Below, piece after piece: positions 1 through 5,445 of a stretch of 5,445 bases of DNA. The DNA is from Frankiales bacterium. GTDB taxonomy: Bacteria; Actinomycetota; Actinomycetes; Mycobacteriales; SCTD01. Numbering within the stretch: the first letter of the stretch is position 1; each line of letters opens with the position of its first letter. The position numbers and the translations under genes were made by a program. The stretch lies in contig JAODNS010000034.1 in the NCBI GenBank assembly GCA_025465145.1, positions 1 to 5,445 of the forward strand. The letters are read 5' to 3'. The notes beneath the pieces were generated by a model. The model was not told the origin of the DNA, made no database searches, and was given only the letters and a program-made list of their open reading frames with translations.

Positions 1-654
1 GTCGTCGACAAGCCGGTCGGCGTGGCCGCGCACCCGAGCCCCGGCTGGGAAGGTCCCACCGTCATCGGCGGGCTCGCCGCCGCCGGGCACCGGGTCAGCA
101 CCAGCGGCGCGGAGGAGCGGCAGGGCGTCGTCCACCGGCTGGACGTCGGCACCAGCGGCGTGATGGTCGTCGCGAAGAGCGAGCACGCCTACACGGTGCT
201 CAAGGACGCGTTCCGGCAGCGGACGGTCGACAAGCGGTACTCCGCGCTCGTCCAGGGGCATCCCGACCCGATGACGGGGACGGTCGACGCGCCGATCGAC
301 CGGCACCCGACGTCTGCGTACAAGTTCGCCGTCGTCGCGGGTGGCCGGGACAGCGTCACCCACTACGAGACGATCGAGGCGTTCCGGCACGCGACGCTGC
401 TCGACGTGCACCTCGAGACCGGCCGCACGCACCAGATCCGCGTGCACATGGCCGCGCTCAAGCACCCGTGCGTGGGCGACGTGACGTACGGCGCCGACCC
501 GACGCTGGCCAAGAAGCTCGGCCTCACCCGCCAGTGGCTGCACGCCCGCAGGCTCGGCTTCGCGCACCCGTCGGACGGCGGCTGGGTCGAGTTCGAGAGC
601 CCGTACGCCGCCGACCTGCAGGACGCGCTTGACGCGATCGCGGCGATGTCGTGA
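1..654 (+). CDS. rluD: RluD/RluA-family 23S rRNA pseudouridine synthase, 3' part (5' end outside window)
   Basis: The enzyme isomerises specific uridines of 23S rRNA to pseudouridine during 50S ribosome assembly. The frame is open from base 1, so the gene is cut by the left edge; 217 residues remain. The usual family length is about 310, so the N-terminal S4 RNA-binding domain and the first part of the catalytic domain are missing. Counting from base 1, the fragment opens with VVDKPVG, the start of the catalytic core. The catalytic motif HRLDVGTSG follows at residues 45-53, with the nucleophilic Asp at 48 (bases 142-144). The GRTHQIRVH motif is at 141-149, then VGDVTYG and LHARRLGFAHP near the end. 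All core motifs are intact and the C-terminus looks normal. The TGA stop overlaps the GTG of the next gene by four bases. RluD is preferred over RluA or RluC because of the actinobacterial context and close resemblance to actinobacterial RluD; the exact target uridines are inferred from the family. An ATG at base 22 is internal to the catalytic domain and not a credible start. Confidence 0.95.
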   Translation, partial: VVDKPVGVAAHPSPGWEGPTVIGGLAAAGHRVSTSGAEERQGVVHRLDVGTSGVMVVAKSEHAYTVLKDAFRQRTVDKRYSALVQGHPDPMTGTVDAPIDRHPTSAYKFAVVAGGRDSVTHYETIEAFRHATLLDVHLETGRTHQIRVHMAALKHPCVGDVTYGADPTLAKKLGLTRQWLHARRLGFAHPSDGGWVEFESPYAADLQDALDAIAAMS

Positions 655-1580
655 AGCTCGACGATCTCGACGACAGGGTCGTGCCGCGCGCCGCCGAGAA
701 GCTGCGCGACCTGCTCGACCGCACGGGCGACGGCCGCAGCAAGGTCAGCGGTGCGCTGCTCGAGCCGAGCCCGCGCAGCCCACTGCGCCGGCTGGACGAC
801 CGCTACGCCTCCTCGGGTCCGCTCGCCCTGCTGCGCGACGTGCCGCAGCTCGGGCTGCTCCTGGTCGCCGCGGTGTTCCTCGCCGGCGCCGGCGTCGCCC
901 TCGCCCGCTCCGGCGGCGAGCAGCGGCAGGCCACCGCGCAGCAGCAGATCGACGCGACCGCCCCCACCGCGCTGGGTCCGGAGATCGGCGCCAGCATCGA
1001 CGCGTACGTCGCCGACGCCCGCCAGCGCGCCGTCCTCGTCTCGCAGACCTCGCCGGGCACGACGTACAGCGCCCTGGTGAGCTTCTCGACGTACCTGACG
1101 CCGGAGCAGGCCAGGCTGGCGCTGGGCGAGCTGCAGGTCAGCAAGGTGATCGTGCACGCGAAGCTGCCGACGAGCGACCTCGTACCCGCCGCGGTGACGA
1201 ACCTCGTGCCGGACGTGAAGAAGCTGTACGCCGACCTCGCGAAGCGCAAGCGGACGGAGGCGAAGGAGTTCAGCACCCTCTCCGCCTCGATCACCGGCCA
1301 GAGCAAGGACGAGCTGCAGTTCAAGGCCTTCTACACCACGGCCGCGCAGCAGGCGGCGCGCGAGGCGAAGGCCTACTCCGGCGTCTGCCCGTGCCTCATC
1401 GGCGCGCTGGTGCGGGGTACGGCCGGCGAGCTGGCGGCGCTGCCGGCGGTCAGCGGCATCCGCGCGGTCGAGCTCGGCGGGCGCGAGGCCGACGACAGCG
1501 TCGTGATCCGGCCGCTGGCGCCCGAGCAGACCGGGACCGTGAAGAAGATCTCCACGCCGACGGGCGGCAACGGCGCGTGA
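651..1580 (+). CDS. Single-pass membrane protein of unknown function, translationally coupled to rluD
   Basis: I do not recognise a named family. The 309-residue product has a charged cytoplasmic-type N-terminal stretch of about 60 residues, then one hydrophobic segment at about 67-86 (LGLLLVAAVFLAGAGVALA). A mostly polar C-terminal part of about 220 residues follows, which should lie outside the membrane. There is no lipobox or cleavable signal peptide. The C-terminal part contains two stretches with a strand-helix-strand look, at about 138-172 (start TTYSALVSF) and about 246-276 (CPCLIGALV to IRAVELGG). A charged, probably helical stretch at 190-242 links them. A Cys-x-Cys pair lies at 246 and 248. 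The GTG start is chosen because it overlaps the rluD stop in GTGA and gives the full N-terminal region; no clear ribosome binding site precedes it, which fits reinitiation after rluD. The stop overlaps the next gene in the same manner. Codon use matches the neighbours, so I take the gene as real. Function is unknown. Confidence 0.85.
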   Translation: MKLDDLDDRVVPRAAEKLRDLLDRTGDGRSKVSGALLEPSPRSPLRRLDDRYASSGPLALLRDVPQLGLLLVAAVFLAGAGVALARSGGEQRQATAQQQIDATAPTALGPEIGASIDAYVADARQRAVLVSQTSPGTTYSALVSFSTYLTPEQARLALGELQVSKVIVHAKLPTSDLVPAAVTNLVPDVKKLYADLAKRKRTEAKEFSTLSASITGQSKDELQFKAFYTTAAQQAAREAKAYSGVCPCLIGALVRGTAGELAALPAVSGIRAVELGGREADDSVVIRPLAPEQTGTVKKISTPTGGNGA

Positions 1581-2008
1581 GCCGCGAGGTACGGCTGGCC
1601 CGGCCGGACGACATGCCTGCCGTCTACGCGCTGCGGCACGTCGTGTTCGTCCTCGGCCAGGACGTGCCGGAGGAGATGGAGCGCGACGACCTGGACGAGG
1701 GGGCCGATCACGGCGTCGCCTTCTCCGACGGGATGCTCGTCGCGACCGGCCGGCTCCTGCCGCCCGCGGGCGACACCGCCGCGACCGTCGGACGGATGGC
1801 CGTGGACGGGGAGGTCCGCGGCCAGGGGTTCGGCACCCTCGTGCTCGAGCTGCTGGAGCAGACCGCGCGCGAGCGAGGCTGGCCGGCGGTGGAGCTGCAC
1901 GCGCAGCTGCACGCGAAGCCGTTCTACGACCGGGCCGGGTACGTGCCGTACGGCGACGTCTACCTCGAGGCCGGGATCGAGCACCTGTCGATGCGGAAGG
2001 ACCTCTAG
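1577..2008 (+). CDS. GNAT-family N-acetyltransferase, ElaA/YjcF-like
   Basis: This 143-residue protein is a compact single-domain GNAT enzyme that would transfer an acetyl group from acetyl-CoA to an unknown amine. The acetyl-CoA pyrophosphate-binding loop (motif A) is RGQGFG at residues 81-86, preceded by the strand VGRMAV and followed by the helix TLVLELLEQTARERG. The N-terminal half has VVFVLGQDVP then acidic residues and a His (about 22-45). The C-terminus ELHAQLHAKPFYDRAGYVPYGDVYLEAGIEHLSM (in part, residues 106-139) follows the ElaA/YjcF pattern HAQ, FY, GY, EAGI, H, M. The GTG at 1577 overlaps the upstream TGA by four bases and places the domain start at the expected point. The frame stays open further upstream to 629, but that stretch is an Arg-rich shadow of the preceding gene. 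The substrate of this subfamily is not established. The downstream dipeptidase starts directly after the stop, so the two are probably made together, but a shared substrate would be speculation. Confidence 0.9.
   Translation: MSREVRLARPDDMPAVYALRHVVFVLGQDVPEEMERDDLDEGADHGVAFSDGMLVATGRLLPPAGDTAATVGRMAVDGEVRGQGFGTLVLELLEQTARERGWPAVELHAQLHAKPFYDRAGYVPYGDVYLEAGIEHLSMRKDL
1995..2001 (+). promoter_or_regulatory. Ribosome binding site of the M20 dipeptidase gene
   Basis: GGAAGGA lies seven bases before the ATG at 2009, inside the last codons of the GNAT gene. It supports ATG 2009 as the true start and shows that the dipeptidase has its own initiation signal, unlike the two GTGA-coupled genes upstream. 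Confidence 0.65.
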
Positions 2009-3340
2009 ATGATCCCCGACGACCTGCGCGCAGCCGTGGACCGCGAGCTGGCCGGCGCCCGCGCCGACCTCGAGCAGCTTGTCCGCATCCCGTCGCTGTC
2101 CTGCGACGCCGGGCACGCCGGTGACGTCGAGGCCGCCGCTGGGCGGGTGGCCGAGCTGGCGCGCGAGGCGGGGGCAGCCGACACGCAGATCGTCCGCGCC
2201 GGGGGAGCGCCCGCCGTCATCGCTCACTGGCCCGCTCCCGAGGGCGCGCCGACCGTCCTGCTGTACGCGCACCTCGACGTCCAGCCCACCGGCCCGTCCG
2301 ACGAGTGGACGAGCCCGCCGTTCGAGCCGACCGAGCGGGACGGCCGGCTGTACGGGCGGGGCTGCGCCGACGACAAGGCGGGCGTGCTCATGCACCTCGC
2401 GGTGCTGCGCGCGTACGACGGGCAGCCGCCCGTCGGCGTCGTGCTGTTCATCGAGGGCGAGGAGGAGGTCGGCTCGCCGACGCTGACCACGCTGCTGCGC
2501 GAGCACCAGGACGCGCTGCGCGCGGACGTCATCGTCATCGCCGACTCGGGCAACGCCGCCATCGACGTGCCCTCGTTCACGACCAGCCTGCGCGGGCTCG
2601 TGGACCTGGTCGTCGAGGTACGGCTGCTGGACCGCCCGGTGCACTCCGGCGTCTACGGCGGACCGGCCGGCGACGCCCTGACCGGTCTGTGCCGGCTGCT
2701 CGCGACGCTGCACGACGAGAACGGCGACGTCGCCGTGAAGGGCCTGCACGTGGCGACGTCCGAGGCGCCCGACCTGGACCCGGAGCTGTTCCGCTCCGAC
2801 GCCGGGTACTGCGGCGACCTCCTCGGCACCGGCACGATCCCCGAGCGGTTGTGGATGCGGCCGGCCGTCGCGGTCATCGGCATGGACGCCCCCTCCGTCG
2901 CAGAGTCGTCCAACATTCTCGTCCCGCGCGCCCGCGCGAAGGTCAGCCTCCGGATCGCGCCCGGTGACGACAGCGCCCGCGCCCTGGCCGCCCTGACCGA
3001 GCACCTCGAGGCGAACTCGCCCTGGGGCGCCGAGGTTGTCGTGACGCCGAACTCCGCCGGCGAGCCCTTCGCGCTCGAGGCGGAGGGGGACGTCTACGAC
3101 CTGGCCCGCGCGGCGTTCTCCGAGGCCTACGGCAACGACGCCGTCGAGAGCGGCATCGGGGGCTCGATCCCGTTCATCGCCGAGTTCGCGCGGACGTACC
3201 CGGGGGCGACCGTGCTCGTCACCGGCGTCGGCGACCCCGCCTCCCGCTGGCACGGCATCGACGAGAGCCTGCACCTCGGCATGTGGGGCAAGGCCTGTCT
3301 CGCCGAGGCCGCGCTGCTCAACTCGCTCGCAGCGGAGTAA
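2009..3340 (+). CDS. M20-family metallodipeptidase (dipeptidase / ArgE-DapE-like)
   Basis: This 443-residue protein is a complete M20 peptidase, expected to be a cytoplasmic two-metal (usually zinc) hydrolase that cleaves dipeptides or similar small amides. Active-site elements appear in the expected order. HLD is at 88-90 (metal ligand His88, Asp90 beside it). GRGCADDKAG at 116-125 supplies the bridging Asp (121). EGEEEVGS at 149-156 supplies the general base Glu152 and ligand Glu153. IADSG supplies Asp179. HSG with His212 lies in the lid/dimerisation domain. GGSIPF is at 384-389. The last ligand is His415 in RWHGIDES. These assignments are by analogy with carnosinase CN2 and PepV. Length and domain layout (catalytic, lid at about 195-320, catalytic) are those of the dipeptidase branch rather than the shorter DapE/ArgE enzymes. 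The ATG directly follows the GNAT stop (TAG-ATG). There is no signal peptide. Substrate preference cannot be read from the sequence; peptide turnover is the most likely role. Confidence 0.93.
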   Translation: MIPDDLRAAVDRELAGARADLEQLVRIPSLSCDAGHAGDVEAAAGRVAELAREAGAADTQIVRAGGAPAVIAHWPAPEGAPTVLLYAHLDVQPTGPSDEWTSPPFEPTERDGRLYGRGCADDKAGVLMHLAVLRAYDGQPPVGVVLFIEGEEEVGSPTLTTLLREHQDALRADVIVIADSGNAAIDVPSFTTSLRGLVDLVVEVRLLDRPVHSGVYGGPAGDALTGLCRLLATLHDENGDVAVKGLHVATSEAPDLDPELFRSDAGYCGDLLGTGTIPERLWMRPAVAVIGMDAPSVAESSNILVPRARAKVSLRIAPGDDSARALAALTEHLEANSPWGAEVVVTPNSAGEPFALEAEGDVYDLARAAFSEAYGNDAVESGIGGSIPFIAEFARTYPGATVLVTGVGDPASRWHGIDESLHLGMWGKACLAEAALLNSLAAE

Positions 3341-3467
3341 GGCCGGCCTGACTGCCGCGCGGGGCCTGGTCGGGCCATTCTCGGGTGGTTTCGGCTGCGG
3401 ACTTCGCTTCGGGCGATTCGCCGACTGCCGCCGGTGATCGTCACCCGCGCGCCGGCCAGCCGCGTCA
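3341..3467. other. Convergent intergenic gap
   Basis: The 127 bases between two converging genes hold no credible gene. The only structures seen are short: a GGCC/GGCC pair around 3363-3376, and an exact five-base inverted repeat GGTGA-TCG-TCACC at 3433-3445. Neither is followed by a T-run on either strand, so no classical intrinsic terminator can be called. Termination of both genes should nevertheless occur here or just beyond. Confidence 0.6.
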
Positions 3468-4124
3468 TCAGATCCAGCCCAGCTCGCTGAACTCCGGGAA
3501 CCCCTGCCAGTACAGCCCCCACCCGGCCAGCGCGACGACGGTGACCGCGAACAGCAGGACGAGCCGCGGGTCGCGCCGGCGGACGGCCACTGCGAGGAAG
3601 GCGAGCGCCACGGCGAGGGTGAGGTGCGGCGTGGCGCCCTCGATGGCGTTGGTGGCGAGGGTCAGCCCGACCAGCGCCGCGAGCGGCCAGCTCCAGCTGC
3701 CGCCCGGCACCGGGCGCACCACCCGTACCAGCGCCCACATCATCAGGTACAGCCCGCCGTACCAGAGGTAGTGGCCCACCACCTCGTCCCACAGGTGGAC
3801 CGGACGGGCGTCGCCGCGCGCGTTGCCGATGCTGTTGGCGGCAAGGTGCACGCCGTGCCCCTGGACGTAGACCACCGTGCCGGGGGCGGCGACCAGCCAC
3901 GTCCGGCGGTCGGCGCGGGCGCTCGCGAGTGCGCCCAGGGCGCTCCCGACCACGGCGTACGGGGTGATCAGGTCGACCCAGTCGGCCCACTCGGTGCCAC
4001 CGGCGAGCCCGCCGGCCGGGCCGACGAGCGTCCCGACGTGGTGCCCGGCGACGACCGCGACGGCGAAGCCGGCCAGCCAGCGCGCGGGTCGCGGGCCGGC
4101 CGCCGCACCCGGGCAATCGGTCAC
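3468..4124 (-). CDS. His-rich polytopic membrane protein of unknown function
   Basis: I do not recognise the family. The 218-residue protein has about seven hydrophobic segments, roughly at 16-38, 48-69, 74-97, 115-137, 145-162, 167-182 and 187-206, so it is very likely an integral inner-membrane protein. Polar residues sit in or next to the helices: His28-His29; the motif QGHGVHLAANSIGN with His90 and His93; HLWDEVVGHYLWYGG with His110, Asp113, Glu114 and His118; and NAIEGATPH with Glu162 and His167. This pattern resembles a membrane-embedded metal or proton-transfer site, but that is inference. The GTG at 4124 is chosen because the hydrophobic region begins soon after it and coding-like codon use begins there. 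The frame stays open upstream into dnaE, but that part is Arg/Pro-rich shadow. No Shine-Dalgarno sequence precedes the GTG, so initiation may be leaderless. The gene converges with the dipeptidase and diverges from dnaE, so it is transcribed alone. TGA stop at 3468-3470. Confidence 0.85.
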   Translation of the reverse strand: MTDCPGAAAGPRPARWLAGFAVAVVAGHHVGTLVGPAGGLAGGTEWADWVDLITPYAVVGSALGALASARADRRTWLVAAPGTVVYVQGHGVHLAANSIGNARGDARPVHLWDEVVGHYLWYGGLYLMMWALVRVVRPVPGGSWSWPLAALVGLTLATNAIEGATPHLTLAVALAFLAVAVRRRDPRLVLLFAVTVVALAGWGLYWQGFPEFSELGWI

Positions 4125-4130
4125 GCGCCG

Positions 4131-4136
4131 AGTCTG
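4131..4136 (-). promoter_or_regulatory. Possible -10 element for leaderless transcription of the membrane protein gene
   Basis: On the minus strand, CAGACT (A at position 2, T at position 6 of the hexamer) ends six bases before the GTG start at 4124. That spacing would place the transcription start at or next to the start codon, which fits the lack of a ribosome binding site. No convincing -35 hexamer lies at 16-18 bases upstream, so support is weak. Confidence 0.22.
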
Positions 4137-4200
4137 GCCGGGGTTGATCTTCTGACCTCGGAGGAGGCGGCTCGGCGCGCCGGCGTGTCGGGCCGGGTAC

Positions 4201-4223
4201 CCGGAGATCAGGTGATCGGCCGG
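4201..4223. promoter_or_regulatory. Imperfect dyad between divergent genes, operator-like
   Basis: CCGG-A-GATCA at 4201-4210 is mirrored across a GG centre by TGATC-GG-CCGG at 4213-4223. The inner five-base arms and outer four-base arms are exact; the A versus GG between them breaks perfect symmetry. The dyad lies about 130 bases before the dnaE start and 77 bases before the start of the divergent membrane protein gene. That is a position where a dimeric DNA-binding regulator could act on either. It could also be chance in GC-rich DNA. Confidence 0.25.
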
Positions 4224-4339
4224 AGGACGCGCCCGCCCGGGTTGCCGGATTCTGTCGGCGGGCCGTGGCAGAGTCGTGAGCCTGCACAGCACGGCCCGTC
4301 TTCCCCTCGGACCGACGCTTGCTCCACCGGCGTACCCGT

Positions 4340-4345
4340 AGGAAG
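4340..4345 (+). promoter_or_regulatory. Ribosome binding site of dnaE
   Basis: AGGAAG lies eight bases before the GTG at 4354 and is the only purine-rich ribosome-binding-like stretch next to a start in this region. It fixes the dnaE start at the GTG. Confidence 0.7.
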
Positions 4346-4353
4346 AGAGCACC

Positions 4354-5445
4354 GTGAGCGACTCGTTCGTGCACCTGCACGTGCACACCGAGTACTCGAT
4401 GCTGGACGGCGCTGCGCGGCTCGACGACCTGTTCGCGAAGACCGCCGAGATGGGCATGCCGGCGCTCGCGATGACCGACCACGGCAACGTGTTCGGGGCC
4501 TACGACTTCTGGAAGAAGGCCAACGCCCACGGGGTCAAGCCGATCATCGGCACGGAGGCCTACGTCGCGCCGGGCAGCCGGTTCGACAAGACCCGCGTCC
4601 GCTGGGGCGACGGCGGCGAGGACGATGTCTCGGGCGGCGGCGCCTACACGCACATGACGATGCTCGCGACGAGCACCGAAGGCATGCACCGGCTGTTCAA
4701 GCTGTCCTCGCTCGCCAGCCTGGAGGGCTACTACTACAAGCCGCGCATGGACAAGGAGCTGCTCGCCGAGCACGTCCGGCCCAACATCGACGTCATCGCG
4801 ACGACCGGCTGCCCGTCCGGCGAGATCCAGACCTACCTCCGCATGGGCAACTTCGAGGCCGCCAAGCGCTCGGCGGGGGAGTACCGCGACATCTTCGGCG
4901 CGGACAACTTCTTCTGCGAGCTGATGGACCACGGGATCGGCATCGAGCGCCGCGCGCAGAAGGACCTCATCCGGCTCGCGAAGGAGATGGGCATCCCCTT
5001 CCTCGCGACCAACGACCTGCACTACACCTCGCCCGAGGACGCCAAGGCGCACGAGGTGCTGCTGTGCGTGCAGTCGGGCAAGACCATGGCCGACCCGGGC
5101 CGCTTCAAGTTCGACGCGCAGGACTTCTACCTCAAGAGCCCGGCGGAGATGCGGGCGCTGTGGAGCGAGTTCCCGGAGGCCTGCGACAACACGCTGCGGG
5201 TGGCCGAGCGCTGCGAGATGGAGTTCGTCGAAGGCCGCGACCTGATGCCGCGCGTCGACGTGCCGGCGGGCTACGACGAGCAGACCTACCTGCGCGAGCA
5301 GGTCCACGCCGGGCTGCGCGAACGCTTCCCGGCCGGCGTTCCGGAAGCTCACACGACGCAGGCCGACTACGAGGTCGACGTCATCTGCAACATGGGGGTC
5401 CCGGGCTACGTCCTGGTGACCGCCGACCTGTGCCGGCACGCGAAG
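4354..5445 (+). CDS. dnaE: DNA polymerase III alpha subunit, N-terminal part with PHP domain (3' end outside window)
   Basis: DnaE is the replicative DNA polymerase of the chromosome. The frame runs from GTG 4354 through the right edge without a stop, giving 364 of the roughly 1,180 residues usual for the family. It opens with SFVHLHVHTEYSMLDG, the start of the PHP domain, followed by MGMPALAMTDHGN, GVKPIIGTEAYVAPGSR, YTHMTMLA, LFKLSSLASLEG, TTGCPSGEIQ, ELMDHG, PFLATNDLHY, LLCVQSGK, RFKFD and ADYEVDVICNMG. All nine residues matching PHP metal ligands are present: His9, His11, Asp18, His43, Glu68, His100, Cys153, Asp221 and His223. In actinobacterial DnaE1 an intact PHP site gives 3'-5' exonuclease proofreading, as shown for Mycobacterium tuberculosis, so the same is expected here. 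The match is to DnaE1, the essential polymerase, rather than the error-prone DnaE2, judged by the N-terminal sequence. The polymerase palm, fingers and tau-binding regions lie outside the window. The gene has its own ribosome binding site and follows a 229-base non-coding region, so it is probably transcribed independently. Confidence 0.96.
   Translation, partial: MSDSFVHLHVHTEYSMLDGAARLDDLFAKTAEMGMPALAMTDHGNVFGAYDFWKKANAHGVKPIIGTEAYVAPGSRFDKTRVRWGDGGEDDVSGGGAYTHMTMLATSTEGMHRLFKLSSLASLEGYYYKPRMDKELLAEHVRPNIDVIATTGCPSGEIQTYLRMGNFEAAKRSAGEYRDIFGADNFFCELMDHGIGIERRAQKDLIRLAKEMGIPFLATNDLHYTSPEDAKAHEVLLCVQSGKTMADPGRFKFDAQDFYLKSPAEMRALWSEFPEACDNTLRVAERCEMEFVEGRDLMPRVDVPAGYDEQTYLREQVHAGLRERFPAGVPEAHTTQADYEVDVICNMGVPGYVLVTADLCRHAK

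Larger units (their letters stand above)
4125..4353. other. Divergent intergenic region upstream of dnaE
   Basis: The 229 bases hold the start regions of two divergent genes and no credible gene of their own. A TTGCCG hexamer at 4242-4247 resembles a -35 element for dnaE, but no matching -10 lies at normal spacing (CAGAGT at 4269 is 21 bases away), so no dnaE promoter is called. I see no riboswitch or attenuator. Confidence 0.6.

Noticed and set aside
629..1576. Upstream extension of the GNAT frame, which stays open back to 629.
   Set aside because: The extension reads as Arg/Ala-rich shadow of the 651-1580 gene. The GNAT domain begins right after GTG 1577, which also overlaps the upstream stop.
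1373..3274. A 633-residue open frame on the minus strand across the membrane protein, GNAT and dipeptidase genes.
   Set aside because: Its product is low-complexity Arg/Val/Gly/Asp-rich sequence with no recognisable motif, and it lies opposite three well-supported genes. In very GC-rich DNA the antisense frame is often open by chance.
3433..3445. The inverted repeat GGTGA-TCG-TCACC as a terminator between the converging genes.
   Set aside because: The stem is only five base pairs and no T-run follows on either strand. A stem this short is expected by chance in such GC-rich sequence.
3385..3771. A 128-residue plus-strand open frame over the convergent gap and the end of the membrane protein gene.
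   Set aside because: Its product is Ser/Thr/Arg-rich without motifs, has no ribosome binding site, and is mostly the shadow of the minus-strand gene, whose product has clear membrane helices.
4242..4274. TTGCCG (4242-4247) and CAGAGT (4269-4274) as a dnaE promoter.
   Set aside because: The spacing of 21 bases is outside the normal 16-19, and the -10 match is poor.
4125..4487. N-terminal extension of the orphan membrane protein to an ATG at 4487.
   Set aside because: It would overlap the PHP-coding start of dnaE and the intergenic region, and the added residues have no conserved or membrane-like character.
3127..5439. A 770-residue open frame on the minus strand, opposite the dipeptidase end and dnaE.
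   Set aside because: dnaE on the plus strand matches a known family over its whole visible length. The antisense product is Arg/His/Val-rich and also runs out of frame through the orphan membrane protein gene.
1..5445. Mobile elements, CRISPR arrays, tRNA or rRNA genes.
   Set aside because: No transposase or integrase motifs, no regularly spaced direct repeats, and no tRNA cloverleaf or rRNA sequence were seen on either strand.

Overview
The window is very GC-rich, with G or C at most third codon positions and GTG as the start codon of three of the four genes whose start lies inside it. The gene content (rluD, a GNAT acetyltransferase, and a dnaE whose N-terminus is of the DnaE1 type) points to a high-GC Gram-positive bacterium (Actinomycetota). 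The protein sequences agree: the RluD core carries the HRLDVGTSG variant, and the DnaE start reads HLHVHTEYSMLDG. I cannot name the genus from this sequence.

Layout. Bases 1-3340 are a tightly packed plus-strand cluster: the 3' part of rluD (23S rRNA pseudouridine synthase, cut by the left edge), a single-pass membrane protein of unknown function, a small ElaA/YjcF-like GNAT acetyltransferase, and an M20-family dipeptidase. The first two junctions are 4-base GTGA overlaps and the third is a stop codon abutting an ATG, so the four genes are almost certainly one transcription unit with translational coupling. A 127-base convergent gap (3341-3467) follows. Next comes a minus-strand gene for a His-rich, probably seven-helix membrane protein that I do not recognise (3468-4124). 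A 229-base divergent intergenic region (4125-4353) separates it from dnaE, the replicative DNA polymerase III alpha subunit. The first 364 codons of dnaE, covering the complete PHP domain, are present before the right edge cuts it.

How the genes relate. rluD and dnaE are conserved housekeeping genes, and from memory they lie near each other in many actinobacteria. The genes between them share no evident pathway: rRNA modification, a membrane protein, acyl transfer, peptide turnover, and an unknown membrane protein. The cluster looks like a co-expressed housekeeping group rather than a dedicated pathway. I see no mobile element, CRISPR array, tRNA or rRNA, and no sign of recent transfer. The points most worth a second look are the His/Asp/Glu pattern in the orphan membrane protein, the paired strand-helix-strand modules in the unknown membrane protein, and the intact set of PHP metal ligands in DnaE.
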